Source of the DNA: Adineta ricciae
Taxonomy: Eukaryota > Rotifera > Eurotatoria > Adinetida > Adinetidae
NCBI GenBank assembly: GCA_905250025.1
Contig: CAJNOJ010000078.1
Coordinates: 341,231 to 405,230 of the forward strand
DNA: 64,000 nt
Direction: 5' to 3'
Below the pieces are notes generated by a model. That model saw only the letters and a list, made by a program, of their open reading frames with translations, was not told the DNA's origin and ran no database searches. Positions 12,200 through 23,825 of this stretch are shown here, piece by piece. A program made the translations under genes and the position numbers. The number at the start of each line of letters is the position of its first letter. Within the stretch, counting starts at the first letter, position 1.

Positions 12200-13480
12200 A
12201 CTAAACAAAAAAAGATTTCGATATCGATTCCATTCATAGTAGAACACAGAATAATCGAAGCAAAATAAGCGAGTTAAGAAGAACGCAAACAGAAGTACTC
12301 TCGCAGTATATATTATACATTCAAATGCACGAAATAAGACTATAGTCACTTACTTATAACGAATGGAGACAGGAAATATTCTAAATGTAATATCGAATAA
12401 CATACAAAACAAGTGACTCAAATATTGAAACTCGTGAATCATCAAGTCTGAAAATAAGACTCGTTTTTTCCCATCCTTCTTCTTTTCATGTACTGATTCA
12501 AAATGATTAGCGTGATAATCAACTCAGATGTTTAACAGTTGATCAGCAGATACGCTTACTTACCAAGTTGGAAATGGAACTACTATGGTTGTCATTTGGT
12601 ACAGTTATTATTAATCATGTAATAACGCGAATGTTTGGTTAGTTGTCAATGAAAAGAAACAAATGATAATTTTGACGTGTAAATGTCAAAGTCGAAGTCA
12701 ACGTAGGAAGATATGATATTTGTACGTTGTTTATTACGGGTTTTTTCTTCAATCAATATTTGTGAATGTCCTCTCGAAATCTATAATAGAAGGAAAAAAA
12801 CTAGTCTAGAAAAAAAAATGACGTCATTGTCGGATGTTCGTATCTTTATTGGTCAATAAAACGTGTTGGCGTGACAGACGCATAGTTAGTTTTTGTGTAT
12901 TCATTTGTCGATGTGCAGCAGAATACATTGATTTCTATTTGATTACTCGTTTCACTGTTCTACGCACATTACTTATTAATACGACGTAATTATTCGAGAT
13001 AGAGAAGAAGTGTCAAACAATCTGATCTTTTTGTAATCACAGTCATACACATAACGATCATGAAATGGAAATGAGATAGTCAGTAGAACAGTAAAAACAA
13101 CAGAGAGAGAGTGATCTGTATCTTTACTGGTGAACTCGTATCCATTGAAATGAACTTTTCGAACGTATAGATCGACAATGGGTTTGGAAAATATTTTTGA
13201 TAAAATCTATCGAAGTAACTATTAACAATTCATTGTAAACATATTGGGAACCTATTAGAATTTTGACAATAGATGTCCTTAGACGTGGTCTACGACCCCG
13301 ATGATCCAAAGATGTTCAGCGAAGTAAAAAACATATGATATGTAATACCTCGTTTTTCATAAATGTGTTTGTTATTTGAAATCAACAACAAGAACAACAA
13401 AACAGTACAGATAACAGGCAAAAAAAGCTGCCGACACTAAATTGTTGGACATGTAAAATTCCTAATAATAATATATATTA
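12200..13480. other. Intergenic, HSL upstream / fibrillarin downstream
   Basis: I see no coding exon. The part near 12200-12355 could be a 5' untranslated intron of the lipase, with an acceptor next to its ATG and a GTAAGT-type donor near 12353. The rest holds the fibrillarin 3' flank. An open frame at 13124-13309 (-) has no recognisable features. Confidence 0.55.
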
Positions 13481-15075
13481 TTAGTCTTCCATATCTTCTT
13501 TTGTATTATTTTCTTCTTTCGTTTTGCTCTTTCCAGTTGGTCTAAAATATTCGTTTATGGAAAACAAATCAAGATTTTGGGTAGTTTAAACGTACTTGAA
13601 AACACCAACGACAACGGCATGGTCACGTTCGTAGGGTTCAAGTGTGATCTGCTCTTTGGGTTTAAGTTTTTCACTTTGCAGTTTCTTAACCTCATCAGCA
13701 AACACAGCTTCAGGCTGAGCTGTTGAATCAATGCAACTCGCCTATAAACAATGCAAAGTAGTTGTTAATTCCGCAAACATCGTTCTTTGTTACTTTAATT
13801 GAAATAACGAAATTTCCATTATTTTTAAGAAAGTGATGCGCGTTCAATGCCACAATACGTGCTTGATCGGGTTGAGCAACATCAGCGAAGATGGTATCGA
13901 CCATACCTAAATATATTCTCAGATGATTTGTGAGACTAGATAATGTTGAACAAACCAATCAATATGCGGTATTTGTGTGGATGACGAGCATCTTCAATAA
14001 TTGGAATAATATTCGTTCGTTTTTTCGCAACATTTAACAAATCACGACCCGATCGATGAGAGAATTCGACTGCATAGACGAGACCTTCCTGAAAAAGAAA
14101 CATCATGTTGCGTATATAGGACGTTGATTGAATAAGGAAAAGATCGTACGGGTCCAACGATATCGGAAACATGAGATACAGTTGTACCATTAGCTGCACC
14201 AAGATAAAGTACTCTTGAACCAGGTGGCATATGAACATTGTCAACACCACTAAGAATAGCAGCGCCTAACTTCGATCGAAATGGATTCCACACGCGGTAT
14301 TCAATCTTTTCTTGATTTTCACCCTGTAGAACAAAATTAGTTTTCGTTTCTTTTTGATAAAGATATTTCCTGGCGACGACTTACATCAACACTGACACGT
14401 TTTTCACCATAAACACTTTCGCCCACAACCATATTTCGTGTCAATAACATGTCATCATCTTTGGATCGAGCGATAAATACACCTAAAGAGTAATAGAATT
14501 GAATTTCAAAGTAAGACAATATCCGTATACAAACCTGGATGGCGATGTGGTTCAACGACGATCTTTCTACCGCCAGCACCACCACCTAGCCGAGCAAAAA
14601 AAAACCACTTTTATCCAGTCATATAAAAGATTCGAAATTACCTCGGCCACCTCCACCTCGACCTCCGCCCCGACCACCTAATGAAAAACATTCATTGATT
14701 CGTTCAAATACTTAACGATCACTTACGTCCACCTCCACCACGAACTCCACCACCTCGTGGGCCACCTAATAGTTGAGATATGCATTATGCGAAATTTACT
14801 CAATATTCAGTCGAACTTACCTCGACCACCACCTGAAAGAAATAGAAATGGTATAGAATAGATTAACTCAATGAAAACTCACCTCGTCCACCACGAAAAC
14901 CGCCACGATCACCACCGCCGCCTACAAGATCGCCTTTTAGCTGAACTGAACATTTGTTCAAAACTTACCTCGTCCACGTCCTCCACCGCCTCTGCCACCA
15001 CGAAAATCTATTTCGAATATGATACAAACTGTAAATCAACAGCGCTAAATTTTCATACGTACCAGGTCGTCCCAT
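13481..15075 (-). CDS. FBL: Fibrillarin, C/D snoRNP 2'-O-methyltransferase
   Basis: Fibrillarin is the nucleolar enzyme of box C/D snoRNPs that 2'-O-methylates rRNA and also methylates a glutamine of histone H2A. Exons in gene order are 15075-15063, 15007-14969, 14921-14883, 14832-14821, 14765-14727, 14677-14642, 14585-14535, 14482-14385, 14323-14150, 14088-13956, 13906-13794, 13741-13596 and 13541-13481, 317 codons, the usual length. Exons 1-7 encode the Gly/Arg-rich GAR domain. Next come [31 protein letters not shown] and the SAM site [17 protein letters not shown], then [13 protein letters not shown], the [10 protein letters not shown] motif and an acidic/Lys C terminus. The GAR exons are 39, 39, 12, 39, 36 and 51 nt, all phase 1 at both ends. 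The 12-nt exon is a genuine micro-exon if spliced as modelled. Confidence 0.95.
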
Positions 15076-15687
15076 TCTTTCAGTTGAAATCACTCAGACA
15101 AAGCGGATGTTAACAAGTTCAACTTTTTCGTTTAGTGAAAATTTCGATTGAGGTAGATTTTGCATCGATATCAGCAGGCCAATCAACACTTATTCGACTG
15201 ATTCCCATACTGATGTCGGAAACTAATAAAAATACCGATAATTTTTCTAAATTATTAAAACTTCTTTCATATTCTTTTACGTGATGGTTTCTGTTTTATT
15301 TTCTAAGTACATGGTATAGATGGCAGTAGCAACAATAGTTGAACGTGGTATGTGATGATACCGGTTTATCCTATCTTTTGAAATAGTCATTCAATTGATT
15401 GAAAAGTTTTGTTATTCATCTTGTTTAAATCGAATACATAAAAGAAATCGAGACTTTAATGATTTTATTGTCTTGTTAATTTAATTTTTGTAGAAACATA
15501 GATTAAATATGAAGTCATGCTTTGTCTGATATATCAGTTAACTTTCGATATAAACGTCGAAATTAATACACTCATATAAATAAAGAATCTCGAAAAGTTT
15601 TTACCGAGATATCGTCAAGTATTATATATGTTTAACATCTTCCTTTCAATATCTTCAGTATTTGTATTCGTATTATCATTGTTAATC
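15076..15687. other. Intergenic, fibrillarin upstream flank
   Basis: This is the promoter side of fibrillarin. No coding exon, RNA gene or notable repeat was recognised. Confidence 0.5.
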
Positions 15688-16035
15688 CTAATGCACGAAA
15701 CCGTAAATCAATACAACGATCACATTGAGAGTTTTAGCGCATTTATGACCTTCATTGAGAATACGGTCTGATAGTTTAGTAGTATCTTTAAGTAATAAAA
15801 GACGTCTATAAATAACGAAAGCTTCAAGAGAAAGTTCATCGATTCAAATACATTCAACATGCTTTTATAAGCTTTACCATAAGAAGCATGCGCCTAGTAA
15901 TTCTAATGATTCAAGTTTCTTTTGAATCTCTCCCAAAGTCGAAATATTTAATATAAAACCAACAATCTCTTGATAATTTTGCTTGTCGTTTGAAATAGTG
16001 TATTTATACCATAGTACAAACATTTCAACTTGTTT
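15688..16035 (-). pseudogene. Broken helical-repeat (TPR-like) coding relic
   Basis: On the minus strand, coding-like sequence starts after an acceptor (TATAG, 16036-16040). It reads through a helical, Leu/Lys/Glu-rich segment including ILNISTLGEIQKKLESLELL. At about 15875 it hits TGG-TAA. The sense then seems to continue one base out of phase (GKAYKSMLNVFES). It returns to the original frame near 15838 with LSLEAFVIYRRLLLLKD, GHKCAKTLNV and a stop at 15688. No GT-AG pair joins the two good segments in matching phase. The amphipathic pattern suggests TPR-like helices, but I do not recognise the family. It may be a pseudogene, a fragment with assembly indels, or a real gene whose other exons I cannot place. 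Confidence 0.4.
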
Positions 16036-16084
16036 CTATACAATTCACTGTTTACTATGAATGTCGAGTCCACAGGAAGAATCT

Positions 16085-16880
16085 CTAAAAACACCATGTT
16101 GTCTGTTCTCTGATTTGGTGTTCCAAATGGTAATGTTTGACAATATCAGATGAATTCATTTTCAGCGACAACGAAGAAAACCATTGATTAATAACATCGT
16201 CAACCGTTTTCTCATTGATATTGTCGTGAACAGGAGAGGAAAATGAATAGAGTAAAATCTCGTCATCAACATCAGCGAGTTTCACATATAAACGAAAATT
16301 CTTCAATGTTGTAGCATTCGTTAATGTCTCTGATGCATAATAATAAACAATTGGATAACCAAGTAGATAGCCAAATGTTGTGGTGTGATTCATTGGTCGG
16401 ATTAATTTTGTCCATTCTTCGTTTGTTTCATCGTCGAAATCAATCTGTTGGTTTTGTTGATGATCAATCCATAAGAGATGATTACGAATCTAGTGAACAA
16501 ACGTAAGATGATCTGAATCAATAGGACAAGCGAACTACCTCATTTAGTACAGTATGACATTCTGTGATAGTTAACGTGTTTAAATCAATGATCAGAGCGG
16601 AGTTCGATACATCGATTAGTTTTGGTAAATGTGTACTATTGAGAATAATCAGATCGTTTATTGAATATTTTAATAAAATTGATCGAAATGGCAAATATTT
16701 CGATAGATCGTTCAGTAAACTTCTCATATTTTCTATTGAAAATGGAAACAAATCGAACAGATAAGCTGATTTCAAATTTGTGTTCAAGCATAACAATTGT
16801 GCGAACAATTCTCGAGTATATCGATGATATTTTCGATGAATATGTTGAAAAAAAATGTTTTGTACATCAGCAAATTTCAT
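16085..16880 (-). CDS. C1orf74/UPF0739-like protein (tentative)
   Basis: Two exons, 16880-16539 and 16489-16085, give a 248-residue protein with no signal peptide or clear membrane segment. The second half has a distinctive FGYLLGYPIVYYYASE motif and the first half has an N-terminal helical segment and a LIIDLNTLTITECH core. The length and the LGYP-V-Y-type motif recall the uncharacterised C1orf74 family (DUF4504), whose function is not known to me; this match is from memory and tentative. The start codon directly abuts a long pyrimidine tract ending in CAG. It lies only 57 nt after the TAF11 stop on the same strand, which suggests that the two are parts of one polycistron resolved by trans-splicing. 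The gene itself is well supported by frame and splice phase. Confidence 0.55.
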
Positions 16881-16937
16881 CTGAAGGAAAGAACAGAAAA
16901 CGCGAGAAAGAAAAAACACAGAATTGATTTGTCAAAA
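16881..16937 (-). promoter_or_regulatory. Intercistronic spacer with 3' splice acceptor at ATG
   Basis: The 57 nt between the TAF11 stop and the next start codon contain a pyrimidine-rich tract ending in CAG immediately before the ATG. No donor of the downstream gene is available in this spacer. A trans-spliced leader or an intron starting inside TAF11 are the two ways to use it. Confidence 0.55.
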
Positions 16938-17492
16938 TTAATGATATCTCGACTTCTTTTTCGATTTCCACGTTTTTCTTTGTGGATAACGACTAGTATT
17001 ATTAATACGTCTGTATGCTTCACGTAAATGTTTAGGTTCCAAAGGCGTTGTCTTATTTTCATTCTCTCGACGTTGAACTTCGAGTGCTTCTTCAACTAAT
17101 TCACCAATGAAAACTTTAGCTATGCCTGCCATAGCTATGACAACGTTCGACGATGGTATTGTGCCGGTGATTGAGTGCATTAAACGTTTGATTGAAACTT
17201 TGGAAAACGCCGAACGACGATACATTTCATATCGATCTAATTGTTCATCACTGAAGTTGGATACGAGCACTTGAAGTTTGATGTTAGCTTCTTCGTCGAC
17301 CGGTTTTTGATAAGTACGCGCGACTTTGGGAACTGTTGCTTCGGCTGGTTTTGATTCGGCTTTGACTGGACTAGTTGTTTCCATATCTGAAGGAGAATTT
17401 GCTTCATCTGCTTGTTCAATCTCGTCATCTTCAGTTGGAGGTTGGAAAAAACTGGAATTATGATCATTGTTATCATTAAGAAAATGCTCCAT
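16938..17492 (-). CDS. TAF11: TFIID subunit TAF11
   Basis: This single-exon gene of 184 codons encodes the TFIID histone-fold subunit TAF11, which pairs with TAF13 and contacts TFIIA and TBP at promoters. The first 75 residues are acidic and Pro/Ser-rich. From about residue 78 the conserved domain follows: [52 protein letters not shown], and the tail [12 protein letters not shown]. The C terminus is Lys/Arg-rich. It sits 107 nt downstream of the PNPO stop and 57 nt upstream of the C1orf74-like gene. An acceptor-like TTTTAG lies 18 nt before its ATG. Confidence 0.95.
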   Translation of the reverse strand: MEHFLNDNNDHNSSFFQPPTEDDEIEQADEANSPSDMETTSPVKAESKPAEATVPKVARTYQKPVDEEANIKLQVLVSNFSDEQLDRYEMYRRSAFSKVSIKRLMHSITGTIPSSNVVIAMAGIAKVFIGELVEEALEVQRRENENKTTPLEPKHLREAYRRINNTSRYPQRKTWKSKKKSRYH

Positions 17493-17599
17493 TTCTTTTT
17501 ATTACCAATCTAAAATCAATTAAGTAAAAATCTATCTGTATTAGTTCAATGGGAAAGACATGTGTTTAAAATCAATTATCAATATAGAAGAAAAATATA

Positions 17600-18655
17600 T
17601 CACGGTGACAATCGTTCGTAGACCCAGCCATCGGTTCCTTGATGGGTAACAGTTGGATCTATTGGAATGGTTTCCTTGGCATTAGATGTAAGACGACGAA
17701 ATTGGATACGATCAGATAATCGATTGCTTTGACCTTGATAGAATTCAATAGTGTGTGGTATGACACGAAAACCACCCCTGAAAATAAAGTAGTCAAGCGA
17801 CGAAAGAAATGATAGATTTTTACCATCGTTCCGGTTTCTCAATTGGTAAACCGCTGTCGATATATTTCTGTCGTTGATCAAGTAAAAACTATTGGTACAA
17901 AAAAAAACCACTGGTTCTTTTTAGACAGTTTAACAAACGAGAGAAATTACCTGTCGGTTCGGTATAGGTTGACTTTGTTTACTGATTGCTCCACTAATTT
18001 GTGAATCACGAGGACGTGATTGAAAATATTCTTTAGATTCAGCATCCGATAATTTCTCCACTCGACCATCGATTCGAATCTACCAGAAATCTTTTAAGTA
18101 CGCATTTCAAAGATCCGGTGAACTTACCGATCGTGACATCGATGACCAATAGAAACACATCGATGCTACTGGATTGCTTTCCTAGATAGTTATGTCATAG
18201 TTTTATCGATGTAAAATCTTTATCAACTTACCAGTTCTTGTCCTTTTCGACTATCATAATTTGTGAAAAACTTGAAGCCGTTCTCGTCGAAATCTTTCAT
18301 CAACAAGAATCGACTGGACGGCACTCCATCTCTAATCAAGAAACATAACAGTTCAACAAACAAATTAAAACTGATCCTACTTTGTCGCTGTTGACAAACA
18401 AAACGCATTTGGTTCGTCAAGATATTCATATGCTTCTTCGAACCATTTTTTAAATTGACTGATTGGTTCTTTCGCTACTAGATGTTCGATACCGAAGAAT
18501 TCGTGTGGTTGTTTATATGGCTTGCGAAGAGCTAAGCAAAGTACAAAATAAGGTTACCAAACTCTTTAGAATAGTTGTTTACCAGCAATATTAATATTCG
18601 AGTGAATGTGAGCCTGTGGTTCCATAAACCTGCAGAGTAAACGAATAAAACGCAT
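17600..18655 (-). CDS. PNPO: Pyridoxamine/pyridoxine 5'-phosphate oxidase
   Basis: PNPO is the FMN enzyme that oxidises pyridoxine or pyridoxamine phosphate to pyridoxal phosphate. Exons in gene order are 18655-18583, 18531-18381, 18331-18232, 18181-18128, 18079-17951, 17888-17824 and 17777-17600, up to 249 codons, near the human 261. Recognisable segments are [65 protein letters not shown], the FMN/PLP-contacting [24 protein letters not shown], and the usual closing ERLSP. All key motifs are present. Two in-frame starts exist, 18655 and 18625. An acceptor (CTGCAG) lies between them, so the shorter form may be the real one. It heads a minus-strand series with TAF11 and the C1orf74-like gene. 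Confidence 0.95.
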
Positions 18656-19233
18656 GAGAACTAGAACAAGGTGTTCGAATTCATACTGTTAAGAATGGCG
18701 GCAGAGATGAGCAGCAAAATCGGGTAACTGGTTAAATGATAATTACCTCAGATGTGATTCAGCGCACCGGTCATGAAAAAAAAGTATATTTTGTGTCAGA
18801 TGAGTGCACGGCGTCCAACGAATGACTGAGAAATGTCGAATAGATGTCGTTCGCTTCTCGAAATCAATAAAAATCCTATTGATGCAAATTATTTTTTGTC
18901 TTTATCAAATATAATAGAAAATTTTACGCAGATAATTAGAAGAAAGAATTCTTTTTGATTGGTTTTTGCACTTTTCTGTTAACAGATGATTCAATGTCAT
19001 ACGACAATCGACGACTGAGACGAATCTGAGACGATATTTTCCTCTTTCCTTATTTGATCATCAATCTTGTCATATTTTACAATTCACGTGCTCGATAGAG
19101 GAAAAAAAGAAAACATATTTCTTCGCTCTCCACTCTCCATAACAATGCAGAACATCTACTTAAACGTGTTTGTATACATTTTTGCAAACGAAACGCAGTA
19201 CCATATGTAGATTTTCTTATTTAAGGCCATAAG
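18656..19233. other. Divergent intergenic region PNPO / TP53INP
   Basis: This region lies between two divergent starts and probably holds both promoters. No coding exon was recognised. Confidence 0.5.
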
Positions 19234-20023
19234 ATGTACAAAGTTTTCACCGCATTGTTGTCGAAGACAACATCCCCAAACAAGGAACTTTTAAAAACCA
19301 ATGTACAACATAAAGAAGATGACGATTGGGTTTTAGTTTCCGATGCAGGTATATCACTTTATTTTGCACTGTTAATTGCCTATAGACACATGTTTTGATA
19401 AGTGATGACAACACCGACAATGAAAAGTAATACTATGATGACGAATAGTTGGATTGCAACGCCGCCATTGATTAAAAACGATGAATCAACAATGAATGTT
19501 CATCATTTTAATCCAATTGAAAATTTACTAATCGAACATGCGAGTATGAATATTGATTAGGATTGCCTTTTCTTGCAGTCAATTGTTGAATGATTTAGGC
19601 ATGAGTGTTTATGAGCAGATTGCTTCGAAAGCAGCAAACAAACGGCAGAAAAGTACGGTTCATAAAATGGATGAAGATATTGACAATGATGAGGATGAAG
19701 ACGAAGATGAACGAACATCCATCGAATATCAAGTACGTCAGATTTCACGATTACTCATTACTCATTTTTCTATGTAGAACTCGAATTTAACTTCATTTCT
19801 CAATCAAAACTCATCTGTGACGAACCTTGATTCATCACTTATCGGCCATCAACGCTATTTGAATCGTTTACATCAACGTCGTAAACGGTCAACTAAGCCG
19901 TCATCATCAACTAGTAACGATGATTCAAAACAATTGATAAATAAAGCCATTGAACGTCAACGTTTAAATCATGCACGTCCTCCTAAAATTCTTTTTCAAC
20001 AATCGTCTCGTTTAAGTCACTGA
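19234..20023 (+). CDS. TP53INP: Tumour protein p53-inducible nuclear protein-like (TP53INP1/2 family)
   Basis: TP53INP proteins shuttle between nucleus and cytoplasm. They bind LC3/GABARAP through an LIR motif to promote autophagy, and act as transcription coactivators. Exons are 19234-19348, 19403-19543, 19599-19732 and 19778-20023, 211 codons. Exon 1 ends with an acidic LIR, EDDDWVLVSD (W-x-x-V). Exon 2 has the family signature SWIATPP followed by NPIENLLIEHASMSVYEQ, split over an intron. A strongly acidic stretch (about 12 Asp/Glu) follows in exon 3. The C terminus is Arg/Lys-rich (RLHQRRKR, ERQRLNHARPP), suited to nuclear or nucleolar targeting. The exon 2 acceptor is a TAAG just before the frame opens; earlier AGs give stops. 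Confidence 0.88.
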
Positions 20024-20536
20024 AAATCTTTGTTTACCTTCCAGAATCTTACAGTAACAATCGCCTATTTTTTTTTCTTGCACTACGATTATTCCATTCG
20101 ATGTACATAAACTATCTTCCTTTTCGATACCAGTGTATTTCTGTAGCAACGAATTGCATTTTCTTGTCTCTTGATACTGTACTGTCTAACTTCCGGATGT
20201 TTTTAGCATTCTTACACGATCTGAAAGCCCTTGAACTGATATCTGCATGCTATTTTTCTACGGTTTGTTGTACATGAAAAAACGTTTCTTTTCTTCTCGT
20301 TCCTTTTACTGCAGTTTTGTGTAAAAGTATGTGCACCATATTTTGAAAAGAGAACAAAAATGAATGGTAAATATAAAGAAGAGAGGCCGAATGAGAAAAA
20401 AAGTAAAGAACTATGGTGTCGTATTTTTTTGCAGTACTTCAAAGAAAACTAATGGCTAAATTTTTAGATTGTTAAGAAGAAAACCTTGTTGCTGCTGTTG
20501 ATGATGCATTTAAATCAATGCTCAATTAGCTATTAG
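20024..20536. other. Intergenic, TP53INP 3' flank to SLC35B3 start
   Basis: No gene was recognised. The last two bases, AG at 20535-20536, directly precede the next start codon. Confidence 0.5.
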
Positions 20537-22164
20537 ATGGAAATTAGTAAAATACATCAACATCAACATCAAGGTGATGAGAATTGCTATTGAATGAGAT
20601 TCAGATAAACTAATTGGTTTTTAATTATATCTAGATATTGAACCAACTACATCCGCCATAGAAGTAACGGTTGATACAGATTCGGATATAGAACCTATGG
20701 AATATCGTAAACATGAACGAACAAATCATCAAACTTCTTCTTATCTAAATTTTGCGCAATTTTCATCACCGTCAACATCACTCGTATCACCAAGATTTAT
20801 TGGACTATGCCTTCTAGTGTTCCTCTATTATATCGGTTACGCTTATTTACAAGTTTGTCTTTACACTTGAAAACAATATTCACGATAATATTCTCACATC
20901 CTTCACAGGAACTCATGTTTACATTGAAAGGTTTTGATAATACTGCTTGGTTTCTCACATGCTATCAATTTTTTGTCTACGGTATTCTTTCATTTGTTCA
21001 CCTGGGCTTTACTGGTCTCGATCAACGACGGTATTATACTCTATTAATTCTCTCCTGTCATTCGTTTTCTTCGTTATCTAGAGCAAGCTACCGTTCGTAT
21101 ATTCTCTTAGCTCTTCTGACTGTCACGACTATGGGTTTATCTAACTATGCAGTTGTTTATTTAAACTATCCGTAAGATGAATGCATGCACAACAAAATCA
21201 TTGAGAATCCGTTCGCAAATAGGACACAGGTGATGTTTAAATGCTGTAAACTGATACCAGTACTTATTGGTGGTATCCTCATACAAAGTACGAAGTTAAT
21301 TGATGAGAGATAAAATGATAGAGATGAATTTCATTAGGGAAAACATTCAATCGTTATGATGTTGCTGCTGCTTTTTGTATGTCAACTGGATTGATATTTT
21401 TCACTTTGGCTGATTCGAAAGTTCAACCAAGATTTAATTTATATGGTAAAACACATAGAGAATCAATTTTTCTTCTATGAATTATTCACAATGCACTTTA
21501 GGAGTTGTAATTATCAGTTTGGCATTGATCGCCGATGCAGCAATAGGAAATTATCAAGAGAAAATTATGAAAGAACATCATGTATCCAATGTTGAAATTG
21601 TGTTTTATAGTTTCATATTCGGTTTTGTATTTGTTCTCTGTGGGCTATTGCTAACGAACAATTTCTTTCCAAGTTTAGAATTTTGGAATAAGGTTTGAAT
21701 CGTTTGTTTTGTATAAAGAAATATCTATGCAGATTTTTCAATGATTTTCAGCATCCAGGACCAACGTATGGTTATGGTTTGATATTTTCTATTGTGGGTT
21801 ATTTAGGCATTGATATTGTCTTGACATTGATTAAAGAATATGGTGCGCTAATCTGTGTTACTGTGACAACATGTCGAAAAGCAATAACGATTATATTATC
21901 GTTCACCTTGTTTTCCAAACCATTTGTATTCGAGTATGTGAAAATAAAAATGAAGAGGTTTGTCATCTTTTAATTTCTTCGCGTGTGTTTTGTAGCTACT
22001 TGTGGTCTGGTTTGATTGTTATTGTTGGTATTTATCTTAATGTTTACAGTCGAAATCAAACAGTATTTAATGCTAAAATAGTATCGTTAACTCAGAATCT
22101 ATTCAATTTACGTTGGTGGCCACGATTATTTTCGACGCCTACCATCCGAACACTGCCTGTGTGA
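20537..22164 (+). CDS. SLC35B3: PAPS transporter, SLC35B3-like, copy 1
   Basis: SLC35B2/B3 proteins import the sulfate donor PAPS into the Golgi. Exons are 20537-20573, 20635-20852, 20909-21030, 21082-21171, 21223-21287, 21338-21445, 21502-21692, 21752-21933 and 21996-22164, 393 codons, the family size. Motifs are YLQELMFTLKGF, TVTTMGLSNYAVVYLNYPTQ, MFKCCKLIPVLIGG, FFTLADSK, ALIADAAIGNYQEKIMK, GALICVTVTTCRKAITIILS and LWSGLIVIVGIYLNVYS. About ten membrane segments are expected. The hydrophilic N terminus of about 80 residues has an Asp/Glu-rich part. A paralogue with matching motifs follows 152 nt downstream on the same strand. The ATG abuts an AG (GCTATTAG), consistent with trans-splicing. 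Confidence 0.9.
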
Positions 22165-22316
22165 TTGACAAATCTCAAGTTGTTTTTTTTCTTTTCTGCA
22201 ACACTGTTATAGACAATAATAAAATTCTCAGATTGTCGGACAATTATAGACAATAATGTAAACTTTTCAGAATTCGATTTCTAGATAGAAATGAATTAGA
22301 TTGAGAATGATCTTCT

Positions 22317-23825
22317 ATGATGACAAATTTGCAATCATCGTCATCATCAATCTATCTGTTTGGCATAGACTTAACTAGTCAAAGTCGATTGGTACAGTTC
22401 TTAATCATATCAACAGCCGTATTGATTTTTCATGTTACTCAAGGGTACATTCAAGTAAGAAGGCAATTGTCAATGCTGAATCTTCGTATTGTTTGTTATT
22501 TCAAAGGAATCAATTTTACAATTGAAACCTTTACGAACTTATCCGAATTATTTTACACTTGTACAATTCATATGTTTTACGATCCTGGCATATGCGGAAA
22601 GACTTTTTCTTAGAAAATCGATCAAACGACGAAAGTATGTTTTATTATATTTAACAACATTGGCAAAGTATCGAAGATTAACTTTATTTACAGAGCACCG
22701 ATACAAACGTATGCAGTGATTGCATTGTTTACTATTGGTACTATGGGTTTGAGTAATGCAGCTGTCATGCGTTTGAACTATCCGACACACATGATGTTCA
22801 AAAGTTGTAAATTAATACCAGTTATGATTGGTAGTATGCTTATTTTAGGTAAATGTTGCCTGAGTTGGTTGATTCGAAACTGTTGTGTGTAAAATATGTT
22901 TTCGAATAGGAAAACGTTATAACTTATACGATGTTTTGGCATGCTTATGTATGACAATCGGTCTGATTTTCTTCACATTAGCAGATTCTCAAGTTCAACC
23001 TGAATTTGATCTATTAGGTAAGTCAATGAAATGATAAGTTATTTCGATTGAACATTGAATTCATCTTTAGGTGTTTGGCTCGTATGTTGTGCATTAGTTG
23101 CTGATGCTGTGATTGGTAATGTTCAAGAGAAAGCATTGAAAGAATATAAACCTAGTAACTCCGAAATGGTAGAAGACAGATTTTATTCGAAAAAAATCAT
23201 GTTTTTTTCTTTGACAACTTTAGATACTTTTTTCATATTCAATTGGTGCTATTTATTTGTTACTATTTGAGTTGGTTTTCGGTTCATTAACAGAGGCGTT
23301 CTGGACTTGGTGGGCTGTATGTACGACTGTTGTTTTGCTGTAGATTAAACTTGAATTCTTTTTTTAGTATCCCATTAAATCTTATGTATTCACTACGCTC
23401 TTCTCATTTGCGGGTTATCTCGGTGTCAACTGTGTACTTGATCTTGTACGACATTTTGGTGCATTGATAGCTGTGACTGGTTAGTTCGAAGTTATTTATC
23501 ATTGGTTCTTCATTGAACAAAATATATTCATTTCTAGTGACAACCTTTCGAAAAACAATTACGATTATCCTCTCATTTATTGCTTTTACTAAACCATTCA
23601 CTTTTCAGTAAGATAGTTTTCAGTATTTGGTTTCTTTTTCTGGACAAAACTCGATTTTAATTAAGATATTTATGGTCTGGTGCGATTGTCGCTTTCGGTA
23701 TATACTTAAATGCCTATGGTCAAAATCAAAAGTCCATTGATACATATACACGTTCGATATGGAATCGTCTATTAAGATTTCGACGAAAAACTTCGATTTA
23801 TCATTATCCGCTTGAGTCAGTTTAA
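22317..23825 (+). CDS. SLC35B3: PAPS transporter, SLC35B3-like, copy 2
   Basis: This is a tandem paralogue of the preceding gene. Exons are 22317-22454, 22507-22634, 22694-22848, 22910-23017, 23071-23168, 23224-23316, 23368-23479, 23538-23607 and 23666-23825, 353 codons. It keeps LFGIDLTSQSRLVQF, TIGTMGLSNAAVMRLNYPTH, KSCKLIPVMIG, FFTLADSQVQPEFD, ALVADAVIGNVQEKALKEY, SNSEM, FGALIAVTVTTFRKTITIIL and LWSGAIVAFGIYLNAYGQN. The N terminus is shorter than copy 1, and the sequence after YIQ (ESILQLKPLRTYPNYF) diverges from the usual QEL-F motif. Exon borders match copy 1 in many places but not all, so the duplication is not recent. Function is inferred from the family; substrate difference is possible. 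Confidence 0.9.

Noticed and set aside
14499-15113. Plus-strand frames opposite fibrillarin (Ser/Thr/His-rich)
   Set aside because: They are antisense shadows of the GGT/CGT-rich GAR exons.
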